A stretch of DNA of 26,514 nucleotides from JBBILG01 sp037445085. GTDB lineage: Bacteria; Pseudomonadota; Gammaproteobacteria; Burkholderiales; Methylophilaceae. Of the stretch, positions 1 through 7,583 are shown one piece after another. Both the position numbers and the translations under genes were made by a program. The notes beneath the pieces are model-generated. The model made no database searches. It was not told where the DNA came from and saw only the letters and a list, made by a program, of their open reading frames with translations. Position 1 is the stretch's first letter, and each line of letters opens with the position of its first letter. The DNA lies in the NCBI GenBank assembly GCA_037445085.1, contig JBBILG010000014.1:1-26514 (forward strand), in the 5' to 3' direction.

Positions 1-53
1 TGGAAGCGGTTGGGAATTTTTTCCAGACAGTCGTCTACGGTGATGCGTGCCAT
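1..53 (-). CDS. rpoZ: RNA polymerase omega subunit, N-terminal fragment
   Basis: Only the first 17 codons are inside the window; the gene continues off the left edge. The peptide begins MARITVDDCLEKIPNRF, which is the highly conserved start of the proteobacterial omega subunit. Omega binds the beta-prime subunit and helps RNA polymerase assembly and, in many bacteria, ppGpp sensing. It lies 10 bases downstream of the gmk stop codon on the same strand. The gmk-rpoZ order is standard in Proteobacteria, usually followed by spoT, which would be outside the window. Confidence 0.93.
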   Translation of the reverse strand, partial: MARITVDDCLEKIPNRF

Positions 54-63
54 GGGAAGTCCT

Positions 64-678
64 CTACTTGAATGCCTGCAGCAGCTCCTGGTGCCGCCAC
101 AACTGCTTTTCGCCGCGCAGGCGCTGGGCCCGCACGATGGCGAGCAGATCCTGCAGGGCGATGTCGAATCGGTCGTTGATTATAACATAGTCGAATTCGC
201 CAACATGGCCGATCTCCTCCTGCGCGGCGGCGAGGCGGCGCGCGATGACCTCGGCGGCATCCTGGCCGCGGCCGTGCAGGCGCTCGGCCAGCGCCTGCGG
301 CGACGGCGGCAGAATGAAAATACCGATGGCGCCTTGGTACAGGCTGCGCACCTGTGCCGCGCCCTGCCAGTCGATTTCCAGCACCAGGTCGCGGCCGCTC
401 TTCAACACCTCCTCCACCTGTGCCTGCGAAGTGCCGTAGCACGCGCCGTGCACCTGGGCAGATTCCAGGAAATCGCCGGCTTCCAGCATTTCCTCGAAGC
501 GCGCCCCGCTGACGAAGTGGTAATGCACGCCGCCCCTCTCGCCGGGGCGCGGCGCGCGCGTGGTATAGGACACCGACAGCGCGACCTGGCGGTCGGCGGC
601 AAGCAGCTCGCGCACCAGGCTGGTCTTGCCGGTGCCGGACGGCGCGGTAATGATGAACAGGCTGCCCGAGGTTTTCAT
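64..678 (-). CDS. gmk: Guanylate kinase
   Basis: This 204-residue protein phosphorylates GMP to GDP using ATP in the cytosol, an essential step of guanine nucleotide synthesis. A Walker A loop, APSGTGKT, spans residues 12-19. It is followed by the GMP-binding segment with SYTTRAPRPGE and the YGTS motif, all hallmarks of the family, and the length matches the usual 200-210 residues. The gene is the third of a leftward operon, yicC-lipoprotein-gmk-rpoZ, with 24 bases to the preceding lipoprotein gene and 10 bases to rpoZ. The Shine-Dalgarno before the ATG is weak (GGAAAG, rather distant). The assignment is secure. Confidence 0.97.
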   Translation of the reverse strand: MKTSGSLFIITAPSGTGKTSLVRELLAADRQVALSVSYTTRAPRPGERGGVHYHFVSGARFEEMLEAGDFLESAQVHGACYGTSQAQVEEVLKSGRDLVLEIDWQGAAQVRSLYQGAIGIFILPPSPQALAERLHGRGQDAAEVIARRLAAAQEEIGHVGEFDYVIINDRFDIALQDLLAIVRAQRLRGEKQLWRHQELLQAFK

Positions 679-702
679 GGCGAAGGGGTCTTTCCGGTCA
701 GA

Positions 703-1440
703 TCAAAAGGGAAGAAAAACGGCGGTGGCAAGATTCTGCGTCACCCGCGAGATCCTGCGCTGCGTGCCCTCCGCCAGCGCCAGCGCGAGGAGATCGGTGC
801 GGCCTATCATCTTGCCGAATTCGCGCTCGAAGCTGAGGTTCTGCACATCCTCCCCGATGGCGTTGGTCAGCAGGTACAGCCGGCCGCTGCCGTCGCGCGC
901 GCGTGACAGCTTCCACACCGCAATCTCGATGTTGCGTGCGGCATTGTAGACCAGCTGCGGCTCGATGCGGTCGAGCAGGTAGAACTCGCTCTTGCCGCCA
1001 TGCGCCTTGACCAGCATGGTGTACAACCCGACGATGAAGGGCAGCACGCGGTCGCCCCGGTAATCCTCGCGAAAAGCAAAATGGATGGCATCCACGCCCT
1101 GCGCGTAGCCGATGGCCTTGAAGCGCCAGCCGTGGTCGCCCTCGAACACCCAGTCCACCATCTGCTCGACGCCGCCCGCGGTGCTCTTGGCCAGTTCGTG
1201 CGGGTTGCGCTTGTACAGCTTGGTCATGAGCAGGCGCAGGCTCTGCGTGTTCTCGCGCATCTGCACGTCCGCCATGCGGTCGAAGTCAGACTTGCCGAGC
1301 TGCGCGAGCGAATTGCGGTCGCGCAGCTGCGGCACCCCTTTGCCGGCAAGCGGTTGCGGGCCGGCGCAGGCGGCGAGCAGCGCGAAGGCCGCGATCGGGA
1401 TCGTCAGGCTACCCACGCGCACGCGCCGCCGCCCTCTCAC
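703..1440 (-). CDS. Uncharacterised lipoprotein between yicC and gmk
   Basis: This 245-residue protein is predicted to be exported and lipid-anchored. A basic start and a hydrophobic stretch lead to a lipobox, L22-A23-A24-C25. The mature part is about 220 residues with no membrane segment, Cys pair or enzyme motif I recognise. Its centre, with segments such as GVEQMVDWVFEGDHGW and GLYTMLVKAHGGKSEF, looks like a folded domain. The chosen start is GTG, overlapping the yicC stop as GTGA (four bases), which suggests translational coupling; in-frame GTG codons at residues 7 and 9 are alternatives. Position in the yicC-gmk-rpoZ operon says little about function. I can assign only localisation. Confidence 0.8.
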   Translation of the reverse strand: MRGRRRVRVGSLTIPIAAFALLAACAGPQPLAGKGVPQLRDRNSLAQLGKSDFDRMADVQMRENTQSLRLLMTKLYKRNPHELAKSTAGGVEQMVDWVFEGDHGWRFKAIGYAQGVDAIHFAFREDYRGDRVLPFIVGLYTMLVKAHGGKSEFYLLDRIEPQLVYNAARNIEIAVWKLSRARDGSGRLYLLTNAIGEDVQNLSFEREFGKMIGRTDLLALALAEGTQRRISRVTQNLATAVFLPF

Positions 1441-2303
1441 TCCAGGTTCTGCGCCTGCTCGCGCACCTGCTCGATGAGCATCTTGAGTTCCATCGAGACC
1501 CGGGAAGTGACGCTGGAAACCGATTTGGAGCCCAGCGTGTTGGCTTCGCGATTGAGTTCCTGCATGAGAAAATCCAGCCGCTTGCCCACCGCGCCGCCGG
1601 CAGCGAGCACGCGCTTCGCCTCCTGCAGGTGGGTGGCGATGCGGTCCAGCTCCTCGTCGACGTCGATCTTCTGCGCATACAGTGCCAGTTCCTGGCGCAG
1701 GCGCTCGTCGGCGCCAGCCTGCAGGGCGTCCAGCAGGCGTGCCTGCAGCCTTTCCTGGTGCGCGCGCAGCAGTTCCGGCAGCAGCGGCCGCACTACGGCC
1801 ACCTGTGCTTCCATCGCCGCCACCCGCTCAAGGACGAGCGCCTTGAGCGTCTCGCCCTCGCGCGCCCTTGCCGCTGCGAACTCCCGCAGGGTGTCGTCCA
1901 GCAGGGCGAGCAGTTCCGTCTCCAGCCCGCCGGCATCCGCCTCCTCGTTCACCAGCACGCCGGGCCAACGCAGCACGTCGGCCACCGCCAGCGGCGCGCT
2001 GTCGGGAAAATGCCGGCGCACTTCGCCCGCCAGCCGCGCCAGATGGGCGAGGGCGGCAGGGTCGACGCGGCCGGTCAGCCGCCCGTTGGCCGGCACCACC
2101 AGCGCCGCCCGGCATTCCACCTTGCCGCGCCCGATGCGGGCAGTGATGGCCTCGCGCAGCGCCGGCTCGCTGCCGCGCAGCATGTCGTCCAGGCGCATGT
2201 GCAGTTCGAGATAGCGGTGATTGACGGCGCGCAGCTCGAGCAGCAGGGTGCCGGCGGCGACTTCACGCTCGCCCGCCGCGAAGCCGGTCATGCTGTGGAT
2301 CAT
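1437..2303 (-). CDS. yicC: YicC family endoribonuclease-like protein
   Basis: The 288-residue product begins MIHSMTGFA, the invariant start of the YicC family, and ends with the conserved DUF1732 region containing EELDRIATHLQ and GKRLDFLMQELNREANTLGSKS. YicC proteins are reported as endoribonucleases acting on small or messenger RNAs; E. coli YicC is 287 residues. I use the ATG at 2303 because the family start is exactly there and GGGGAA precedes it; the frame stays open further upstream without family similarity. This is the first gene of the operon with the lipoprotein, gmk and rpoZ, so the operon promoter should lie in the 85-bp divergent gap before the kinase gene. A weak candidate there is TTGGCA, 19 bases, TAAGAT, read leftward. 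Confidence 0.95.
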   Translation of the reverse strand: MIHSMTGFAAGEREVAAGTLLLELRAVNHRYLELHMRLDDMLRGSEPALREAITARIGRGKVECRAALVVPANGRLTGRVDPAALAHLARLAGEVRRHFPDSAPLAVADVLRWPGVLVNEEADAGGLETELLALLDDTLREFAAARAREGETLKALVLERVAAMEAQVAVVRPLLPELLRAHQERLQARLLDALQAGADERLRQELALYAQKIDVDEELDRIATHLQEAKRVLAAGGAVGKRLDFLMQELNREANTLGSKSVSSVTSRVSMELKMLIEQVREQAQNLE

Positions 2304-2388
2304 GCGGGTTCCCCAGAAAATATGCCCCATCTTATCAAATCGCCGCCGCTTCATGCCAAAATGGGCCGTCTTCCACAGATGCGCCCAC

Positions 2389-3333
2389 ATGCAGACCACC
2401 AGCAACCAGCCACTGCCGGCCGGCTACCGCCTGCAGGATTACCGGATCGACAGCGTGCTGAACGGCGGCGGCTTCAGCTACGTCTATCTGGCCCACGACG
2501 AGTGCAGCCGCATGGTGGCCATCAAGGAATACCTGCCGGCGGCACTGGCGCTGCGCCCGACCGGCGCGGAAGTGGTGCCCAGCTCGGCGGACAACCTGGC
2601 CGCCTTCCGCCATGGCATGAAGTGCTTCTTCGAGGAAGGCCGCGCGCTGGCCAGCATCGATCACCCCAACATCCTGCGCGTGCTCAATTTTTTCCGTGCC
2701 AACAACACCGTGTACATGGTGATGCGCTACGAGCCGGGCGCCTCGCTGCAGGAGCACATCCGCAGGCATGCCGCGCCGGTGCCGGAGCGCATGGTGCGGC
2801 GCCTGTTCGGCCAGCTGCTGGGCGGCCTGCGCGAAGTGCATACCTACAAGCTGCTGCATCTGGACATCAAGCCCGCCAACATCCAGATCCGCCACAACGG
2901 CACGCCGGTGCTGCTGGATTTCGGCTCCGCCCGCCAGGCGCTGACCGAGGAGGAGCCGGCATTGTCACCCAGCTATACGCCGGGTTACGCCGCCCCGGAG
3001 CAGTATTTCGACCGCAAGGCACTGGGGCCGTGGAGCGACATCTACAGCGCGGGTGCTTCCCTGTACGCCTGCCTGACGCGCAGCCCGCCGCCTGCTGCCG
3101 ATCTGCGCTGCCGGCACGACACCCTGGCGCCGGCCGTCGAAATCGGCGACAGGGTCTATTCCGGGCGCCTGCTGGAAATCATCGACTGGTGCATGCAACT
3201 GGATCCGCTCAGGCGGCCGCAAAGCGTGTTCTCCCTGCAAAAGGCACTGCTCGAACGTGTCTCCCACCCGCCGCGCAAGCCATCCCTGTTGAGCGCGATC
3301 AGGAAGCGGCTGGCCGGCATGGGAGGCTCCTGA
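2389..3333 (+). CDS. Soluble Hanks-type serine/threonine protein kinase
   Basis: This 314-residue protein is a near-minimal bacterial Ser/Thr kinase. The glycine-rich loop is NGGGFSYVY (25-33), the ATP-anchoring lysine is K46 in VAIKEYLP, and the helix-C glutamate is probably E83. The catalytic loop is HLDIKPAN (D159, N164), the metal-binding motif is DFG at 177-179, and the APE motif appears as GYAAPEQY. The usual HRD arginine is leucine, so this is a non-RD kinase. No transmembrane segment or sensor domain follows the kinase fold, so it should be cytosolic. The start is uncertain: the ATG used lies just before the conserved domain, and an in-frame ATG at 2353 is possible; neither has a clear Shine-Dalgarno. 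A PP2C phosphatase follows 13 bases downstream, the typical kinase/phosphatase pairing. Confidence 0.92.
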   Translation: MQTTSNQPLPAGYRLQDYRIDSVLNGGGFSYVYLAHDECSRMVAIKEYLPAALALRPTGAEVVPSSADNLAAFRHGMKCFFEEGRALASIDHPNILRVLNFFRANNTVYMVMRYEPGASLQEHIRRHAAPVPERMVRRLFGQLLGGLREVHTYKLLHLDIKPANIQIRHNGTPVLLDFGSARQALTEEEPALSPSYTPGYAAPEQYFDRKALGPWSDIYSAGASLYACLTRSPPPAADLRCRHDTLAPAVEIGDRVYSGRLLEIIDWCMQLDPLRRPQSVFSLQKALLERVSHPPRKPSLLSAIRKRLAGMGGS

Positions 3334-3346
3334 GGAAGCCCCGCCC

Positions 3347-4258
3347 TTGCAGTTCGGCATTCATCAGATCAGCCGGCGCGGGCCGCGCCCGGAGAATCAG
3401 GACCGCGTGGCCTACGCCTACAGCAAGAAGGCCCTGCTGGCAGTGCTCGCCGACGGCATGGGCGGCCACCTGCACGGCGAGATTGCGGCCCGGGTCGCCG
3501 TCCAGGTGATGATGGAATCCTTCCAGCGGCTGGCCCTGCCCACGCTGCGCGATCCGGCCAGGTTCCTGCGCGACCACATCCGCCTGGCGCACGATGGCAT
3601 CGTACGCCAGGCGCTGCAGCAAGACCTGGCGGAATCGCCCTGCACCACCCTCGTCGCCGCGCTGGTGCAGGACGGCGTGCTGTACTGCGCCCATGCCGGC
3701 GATTCGCGGCTCTATCATTTCCGCGACGGCCGGCCATTGTTCTGCACCGAGGATCATTCGCGGGTGCAACTGCTGTTCCGCCAGGGCGAGATTGGCCGTG
3801 AGCAGATGCGCACTCACCCGCAGCGCCATGTCATCTACAACTGCCTCGGCGGCACCTGCCTGCCGCATGTGGAACTGGCGCCGCCGCGCAGGCTTGAGGC
3901 GGGCGATGTGGTGCTGCTGTGTTCGGACGGCGTGTGGTCGCAGCTCGACGGGGACGAAATGGCACACATCCTGCGGCAAGGGCCGCTCGCGCTGAGTGCA
4001 GCGGCACTGCTCGATCTCGCCGAAGCGCGCGCCGGTGCTGCCGGCGACAACATGAGCGCGGTGGCGTTCCGCTGGAACAGCAGCGACAACGGCGGCATAT
4101 CCACCGCCGCCATGCCGCTCAACCAGAATGCCGCGGTGCACGGACGCGCCGGCGAGGCCGCCCGCGTCTCTTCCCCGTCTGCCGAGGAGCGCAGCCTGGA
4201 CGCTATCGAATACACCATCGCCGAGATCCAGCTCGCCTTGCGCAAAAGCGGCAAATAG
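3347..4258 (+). CDS. PP2C-family protein serine/threonine phosphatase
   Basis: The 303-residue protein has the PP2C metal-binding motifs in order: RPENQD (D19), ADGMGG (D36), HAGDSRLYHF, LLCSDGVW and AGDNMSAVAF. PP2C enzymes use two Mn/Mg ions to remove phosphate from Ser/Thr and usually reverse the partner kinase. The start is a TTG at the very beginning of the PP2C fold, with GAGGAAG overlapping the kinase stop as a good Shine-Dalgarno; no upstream in-frame alternative fits. A tail of about 55 residues after the catalytic domain is poorly structured at first and ends in a probable helix (EYTIAEIQLALRKSGK) of unknown role. It follows the kinase by 13 bases, so the two are almost certainly co-transcribed. 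Confidence 0.93.
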   Translation: MQFGIHQISRRGPRPENQDRVAYAYSKKALLAVLADGMGGHLHGEIAARVAVQVMMESFQRLALPTLRDPARFLRDHIRLAHDGIVRQALQQDLAESPCTTLVAALVQDGVLYCAHAGDSRLYHFRDGRPLFCTEDHSRVQLLFRQGEIGREQMRTHPQRHVIYNCLGGTCLPHVELAPPRRLEAGDVVLLCSDGVWSQLDGDEMAHILRQGPLALSAAALLDLAEARAGAAGDNMSAVAFRWNSSDNGGISTAAMPLNQNAAVHGRAGEAARVSSPSAEERSLDAIEYTIAEIQLALRKSGK

Positions 4259-4270
4259 CCGGCTGGCGCT

Positions 4271-4276
4271 TATAAT
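4271..4276 (+). promoter_or_regulatory. Candidate -10 element for rph
   Basis: A perfect TATAAT hexamer sits 31 bases before the rph start codon in the 43-bp gap after the phosphatase gene. No good -35 hexamer is seen at 16-18 bases upstream, so the promoter is only a candidate. If used, rph would have its own transcription start about 20 bases before its ATG, in addition to read-through from the kinase/phosphatase genes. Confidence 0.4.
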
Positions 4277-4301
4277 TCGATCTTTCGTTTCGGGAACCCC
4301 C

Positions 4302-5021
4302 ATGCGCCCCAGCCAACGTCAGCCCGACCAGCTCCGCGAGGTCGGGATCGTCCGCCGCTACACCAAACACGCCGAAGGTTCGGTGCTGGTGAAATTCGGC
4401 GATACCCACGTCATCTGTACCGCCAGCATCGACGAGAAAGTGCCGCCTTTCCTGCGTGGCAAGGGCCAAGGCTGGGTGACGGCGGAGTACGGCATGCTGC
4501 CGCGCTCCACCGGAAGCCGCATGGAACGCGAGGCGGCGCGCGGCAAGCAGTCCGGCCGCACCCAGGAAATCCAGCGCCTGATCGGACGCAGCCTGCGCGC
4601 GGTGATCGACCTGGAAAAACTGGGCGAGCGCACCATCCAGATCGACTGCGACGTGATCCAGGCCGACGGCGGCACGCGCACCGCCAGCATCACCGGCGGC
4701 TTCGTTGCCCTGCACGATGCCATCTCCCATTTGCTGGGAAGGGGGCTGCTCTCCGAATCACCGCTGACGGATTTCGTCGCCGCCGTCTCGGTCGGCGTGT
4801 ATCAAGGCACGCCGGTGCTGGACCTGGATTACCTGGAGGATGCCGGCTGCGATACCGACATGAACGTGGTGATGACCGGCAGCGGCGGCTTCGTCGAAGT
4901 GCAGGGCACCGCCGAAGGCGCGCCGTTCCGCCGCGAGGCGCTGGATGCGATGCTCGATCTGGCCGAACACGGCATCCGGCGGCTGATCGAGACGCAGAAA
5001 GCCGCCTTGAACGCCGCTTAG
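4302..5021 (+). CDS. rph: Ribonuclease PH
   Basis: This 239-residue protein is a phosphorolytic 3'-5' exoribonuclease that trims tRNA 3' ends using phosphate. It begins MRPSQRQPDQLR, close to the conserved RNase PH start. It contains CTASI, the GWVTAEYGMLPRST segment, a conserved SGRTQEIQRLIGRSLRA stretch (the phosphate/RNA-binding region of the family), and IDCDVIQADGGTRTASI. Length matches the family (about 238). It is followed 56 bases later by rdgB and then hemW, a common betaproteobacterial order. GGGA before the ATG is a modest ribosome-binding site. Confidence 0.97.
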   Translation: MRPSQRQPDQLREVGIVRRYTKHAEGSVLVKFGDTHVICTASIDEKVPPFLRGKGQGWVTAEYGMLPRSTGSRMEREAARGKQSGRTQEIQRLIGRSLRAVIDLEKLGERTIQIDCDVIQADGGTRTASITGGFVALHDAISHLLGRGLLSESPLTDFVAAVSVGVYQGTPVLDLDYLEDAGCDTDMNVVMTGSGGFVEVQGTAEGAPFRREALDAMLDLAEHGIRRLIETQKAALNAA

Positions 5022-5077
5022 AACAGGATGGCTTTCAGTACTACAATGCGGCCGTCTTCCGCTTCGCCTCCGCCGCC

Positions 5078-5674
5078 ATGAATACCCTGGTCATCGCCAC
5101 CGGCAACACGCACAAGCTGCGCGAAATTCGCAGCCTGCTCGCGCCGCTCGGCATCGCCGCGCTGCCGCAGTCGGACTTCCGCGTGCCGGAAGCCGCCGAA
5201 CCCCATGCCACTTTCATCGAAAACGCGCTGGCCAAGGCGCGCCACGCCGCCCGCCTCACCGGGCTGCCGGCGCTGGCGGACGATTCCGGCCTGTGCGTGG
5301 AAAGCTTGAGCGGCGCGCCAGGGGTGATCTCCGCCGTCTATGCCGGCGAGCCACGCTCGGACGCGCGCAACAACGACAAGCTGCTGCAGGCGCTGCACGG
5401 CGTGACCGACCGCCGCGCCCACTACCATTGCGCGCTGGTGCTGCTGCGTCATGCCGAAGACCCGCGGCCCATCATCGCCGAGGGGCAGTGGCACGGCGTG
5501 ATCCTGCACGCCCCACGCGGCGCGAGCGGCTTCGGCTACGATCCGCTGTTCCTGGACCCTGCACTGGGTCTGAGCGTGGCCGAGCTTGCGCCGGAAGACA
5601 AGAACCGTGTCAGCCACCGCGGCCAGGCGCTGCGCGCGCTGGCGGAGAAGCTGCGCACCGTGCGAGCCGCATGA
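5078..5674 (+). CDS. rdgB: dITP/XTP pyrophosphatase (Ham1/RdgB family)
   Basis: This 198-residue enzyme hydrolyses dITP, XTP and related non-canonical purine triphosphates to monophosphates, keeping inosine and xanthosine out of nucleic acids. Family motifs are the N-terminal IATGNTHKLREI, then FIENALAKARHAA, LPALADDSGLCV, the GFGYDPLF signature and the C-terminal SHRGQAL. Length is normal. The ATG has no visible Shine-Dalgarno; a TACAAT hexamer at 5042-5047 could be a -10 element but has a poor -35. Its stop overlaps the hemW start as ATGA, so hemW translation is probably coupled to it. Confidence 0.97.
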   Translation: MNTLVIATGNTHKLREIRSLLAPLGIAALPQSDFRVPEAAEPHATFIENALAKARHAARLTGLPALADDSGLCVESLSGAPGVISAVYAGEPRSDARNNDKLLQALHGVTDRRAHYHCALVLLRHAEDPRPIIAEGQWHGVILHAPRGASGFGYDPLFLDPALGLSVAELAPEDKNRVSHRGQALRALAEKLRTVRAA

Positions 5675-6250
5675 CTGCCCTGCCGTCGCCCGGCACGCTG
5701 CTCGCCGCGCCGCCGCCGCTGTCGCTGTACATCCACATCCCGTGGTGCGTGCGCAAGTGCCCATATTGCGACTTCAACTCGCACGAGGTACGCGCCACCA
5801 TCCCGGAGCAGGACTACGCCGACGCCCTCATCGCCGATCTGGAGCAGGCCCTGCCGCTGATCTGGGGACGGCGCGTGCACAGCATCTTCTTCGGCGGCGG
5901 CACGCCCAGCCTGTTCTCGCCACAGACCATCGCGCATGTCCTCGGCGCCGTGCGGGCGCGCCTGCCGCTGACCCTTGATGCGGAAATCACCTTGGAAGCC
6001 AACCCCGGCACGGTGGACGCGGCCCGCTTCGCCGGCTTCCGCGACGCCGGGGTGAACCGGCTGTCGCTGGGCATCCAGAGCTTCGACGGCCGCCATCTCG
6101 CCGCCATCGGCCGCATCCACGACGCGGCCCAGGCGCACGGCGCCGCCGAAGCCGCGCTGAAGATTTTCGAGCGGGTGAATTTCGATCTCATGTACGCGCT
6201 GCCGCAGCAAGGCATCGACGAAGCACTGGCCGACGTGCGCACCGCCATCG
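5671..6250 (+). CDS. hemW: HemW (radical SAM heme chaperone), N-terminal part up to the assembly gap
   Basis: This is the first 193 codons of HemW, formerly called oxygen-independent coproporphyrinogen oxidase-like. The radical-SAM 4Fe-4S motif is CVRKCPYC (C26, C30, C33), followed by FFGGGTPSLF, LEANPGTVD, NRLSLGIQSF and NFDLMYALPQQ, all standard for HemW. HemW binds heme and is thought to hand it to respiratory enzymes. The start codon overlaps the rdgB stop (ATGA). The frame runs into 10 Ns after LADVRTAI; the remaining HemW coding sequence resumes at about 6402. The gene is probably intact in the organism and broken only in the assembly. Confidence 0.93.
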
Positions 6251-6260
6251 NNNNNNNNNN
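6251..6260. other. Assembly gap of 10 Ns inside hemW
   Basis: Ten unknown bases join the hemW N-terminal part to unrelated sequence. A run of exactly ten is usually an arbitrary scaffold spacer, so the true distance is unknown. Any reading frame carried across it is not reliable. Confidence 0.99.
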
Positions 6261-6401
6261 ATCCTCATGGGCGATGCCGTCGCCTACGACAACGCGCTGA
6301 GCCGGCGCGTGCTCGGCTCGCTCTTCAGGCCCATCGCTGCCGACGTCGCGGCGGTCGTCCCGGACGGCGCACGGGTGCTCGAGGTGGGCTGCGGGCCGGG
6401 C
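6261..6401 (+). other. Foreign methyltransferase-coding fragment inserted at the hemW gap
   Basis: Between the Ns and the resumed HemW frame, the sequence encodes MGDAVAYDNALSRRVLG and later ARVLEVGCGPGHLS, the N-terminus and SAM-binding motif I of a class I methyltransferase. HemW has no such segment: after LADVRTAI only about seven residues should precede HLSCYHLTLEPNT. The change from methyltransferase to HemW happens across the bases for His-Leu-Ser, shared by GPGHLS and the expected PPHLS, so a short identity probably misjoined two reads or contigs. The reading frame is open by chance. I regard this as an assembly chimera, possibly with DNA of another organism, not a real insertion. Confidence 0.75.
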
Positions 6402-6977
6402 CACCTGTCCTGCTATCACCTGACGCTGGAGCCCAATACCGCCTTCCACCGCATGCCGCCGCCGCTGCCGAACGACGACGTGGCCGCCGCCATGCAGGAA
6501 GCCATCGAGGCCGAGCTGGCGGCGCACGGCTACCGGCATTACGAAACCTCCGCCTTCGCCAGGCCCGGCCGGCAGTGCCGCCACAACCTCAACTACTGGC
6601 AGTTTGGCGACTATCTCGGCATCGGTGCGGGGGCGCATTCCAAGCTGTCGTGCGCCGACCGCATCGCGCGCCAGGCGCGCACCCGGCATCCGGCCGCCTA
6701 CATGAGGGCGGCGCTCGAAGGGGAGTTTGTGGAAAGTGAGCGGTTGCTCACAAGGGGAGACCTTGGATTCGAGTTCATGATGAACGCGCTGCGCCTGGTC
6801 GAAGGTTTCGACAGCGCGCTGTTCGAGGCGCGTACCGGCCTGCCCCTTGCAGCCATGGAGGCGGCGCTCGGGCGGGCGGAAAGGCAGGGCCTGCTCAGCC
6901 GCGACGCCACGCGCATCGCGCCGACGCCACCGGGGCGGCGCTTCCTCAATGAACTGTTGCAGCTATTTCTGGAGTAG
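6402..6977 (+). CDS. hemW: HemW, C-terminal part after the gap and chimeric segment
   Basis: The sequence resumes HemW at HLSCYHLTLEPNTAFH and continues to a normal end at ...LLQLFLE. It includes the conserved HYETSAFARPGRQCRHNLNYW and GDYLGIGAGAHSK stretches, and the C-terminal HemW domain with FEFMMNALRLVEGF. With the N-terminal part (193 codons) and about seven missing residues, the total would be near 390, the usual HemW size. The stop is 6 bases from the end of the convergent LysM-protein gene, with no terminator visible between them. Confidence 0.92.
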   Translation, partial: HLSCYHLTLEPNTAFHRMPPPLPNDDVAAAMQEAIEAELAAHGYRHYETSAFARPGRQCRHNLNYWQFGDYLGIGAGAHSKLSCADRIARQARTRHPAAYMRAALEGEFVESERLLTRGDLGFEFMMNALRLVEGFDSALFEARTGLPLAAMEAALGRAERQGLLSRDATRIAPTPPGRRFLNELLQLFLE

Positions 6978-6983
6978 CCCTGC

Positions 6984-7520
6984 TCACTGCCGGGGCAGCG
7001 CCGCCCTGTTCTGCTGGATGGTCTCCTGCATCTTGGCGGCTTCGGACTCCAGCACCCGTAGCCGCTGGTTGAGCGTTTCCAGCTCCTGGCGCCGCCCCTG
7101 GTTGCGCTTTTGCAGATTGTCGAGCTCGACGGCGGAAACCGGCGCATCCGCGGCCACGGCCGGGGCAGGTGCTGCTGCGGCCGGCCTGGCCTTGCGCGCC
7201 GCCGGCGGGGCAGGGGTCGCGTAGCGGGACAGCTCGTAGAGGTCGGGCAGCAGGATCTCCATGCCCTGCTCGAACGGCTGATCCGCCGCGTGTCCGGCCA
7301 GCACGTCAGCATTCAGGCGCAGCGTGGCGCGGATGAAATGCTGCTGCATGGCACGGTCCTTGGGGTAGATGTGCGCCGCCAGCGCACGCAGGGTTTCCCC
7401 CGGGAGCATCGGCCAGCTCACCGGCTCGCGCGCGCGCGGCTCCGCCGTGGCCGGGCCGGGCTGCAACGCCACCCAGGCCAGAAAGCCGGCGGCGATGCAG
7501 GTGAACAAGGTCTTTTTCAT
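6984..7520 (-). CDS. Secreted LysM-like protein with C-terminal coiled coil
   Basis: This 178-residue protein starts with a signal peptide, MKKTLFTCIAAGFLAWVAL, and a likely cleavage after A24-T25-A26. A domain at about residues 35-95 resembles the LysM/FimV N-terminal fold: it opens with WPMLPGETLRALAAHIYP and ends in GMEILLPDL. A Pro/Ala linker follows (about 103-130), then a heptad-like helix rich in Gln, Arg, Glu and Leu (about 133-173). It may bind peptidoglycan or act as a periplasmic scaffold like FimV, but it lacks FimV's size and TPR region. GAGG lies a few bases before the ATG. It follows argH by 63 bases on the same strand. Function unknown. Confidence 0.83.
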   Translation of the reverse strand: MKKTLFTCIAAGFLAWVALQPGPATAEPRAREPVSWPMLPGETLRALAAHIYPKDRAMQQHFIRATLRLNADVLAGHAADQPFEQGMEILLPDLYELSRYATPAPPAARKARPAAAAPAPAVAADAPVSAVELDNLQKRNQGRRQELETLNQRLRVLESEAAKMQETIQQNRAALPRQ

Positions 7521-7583
7521 GGCAGTATCCTCAAGTGACTCGTTGGGGGCGTGTTCACGCGAATCCGACAACAGTGCCTCCGC

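Noticed and set aside
3299..4303. A 334-codon leftward open frame opposite the PP2C gene
   Set aside because: The PP2C motifs are complete on the plus strand; the antisense product has no recognisable features.
6267..6977. A methyltransferase-HemW fusion protein
   Set aside because: The join coincides with a scaffold gap and a short shared stretch, and the methyltransferase lacks everything after motif I; an assembly chimera is the simpler explanation.
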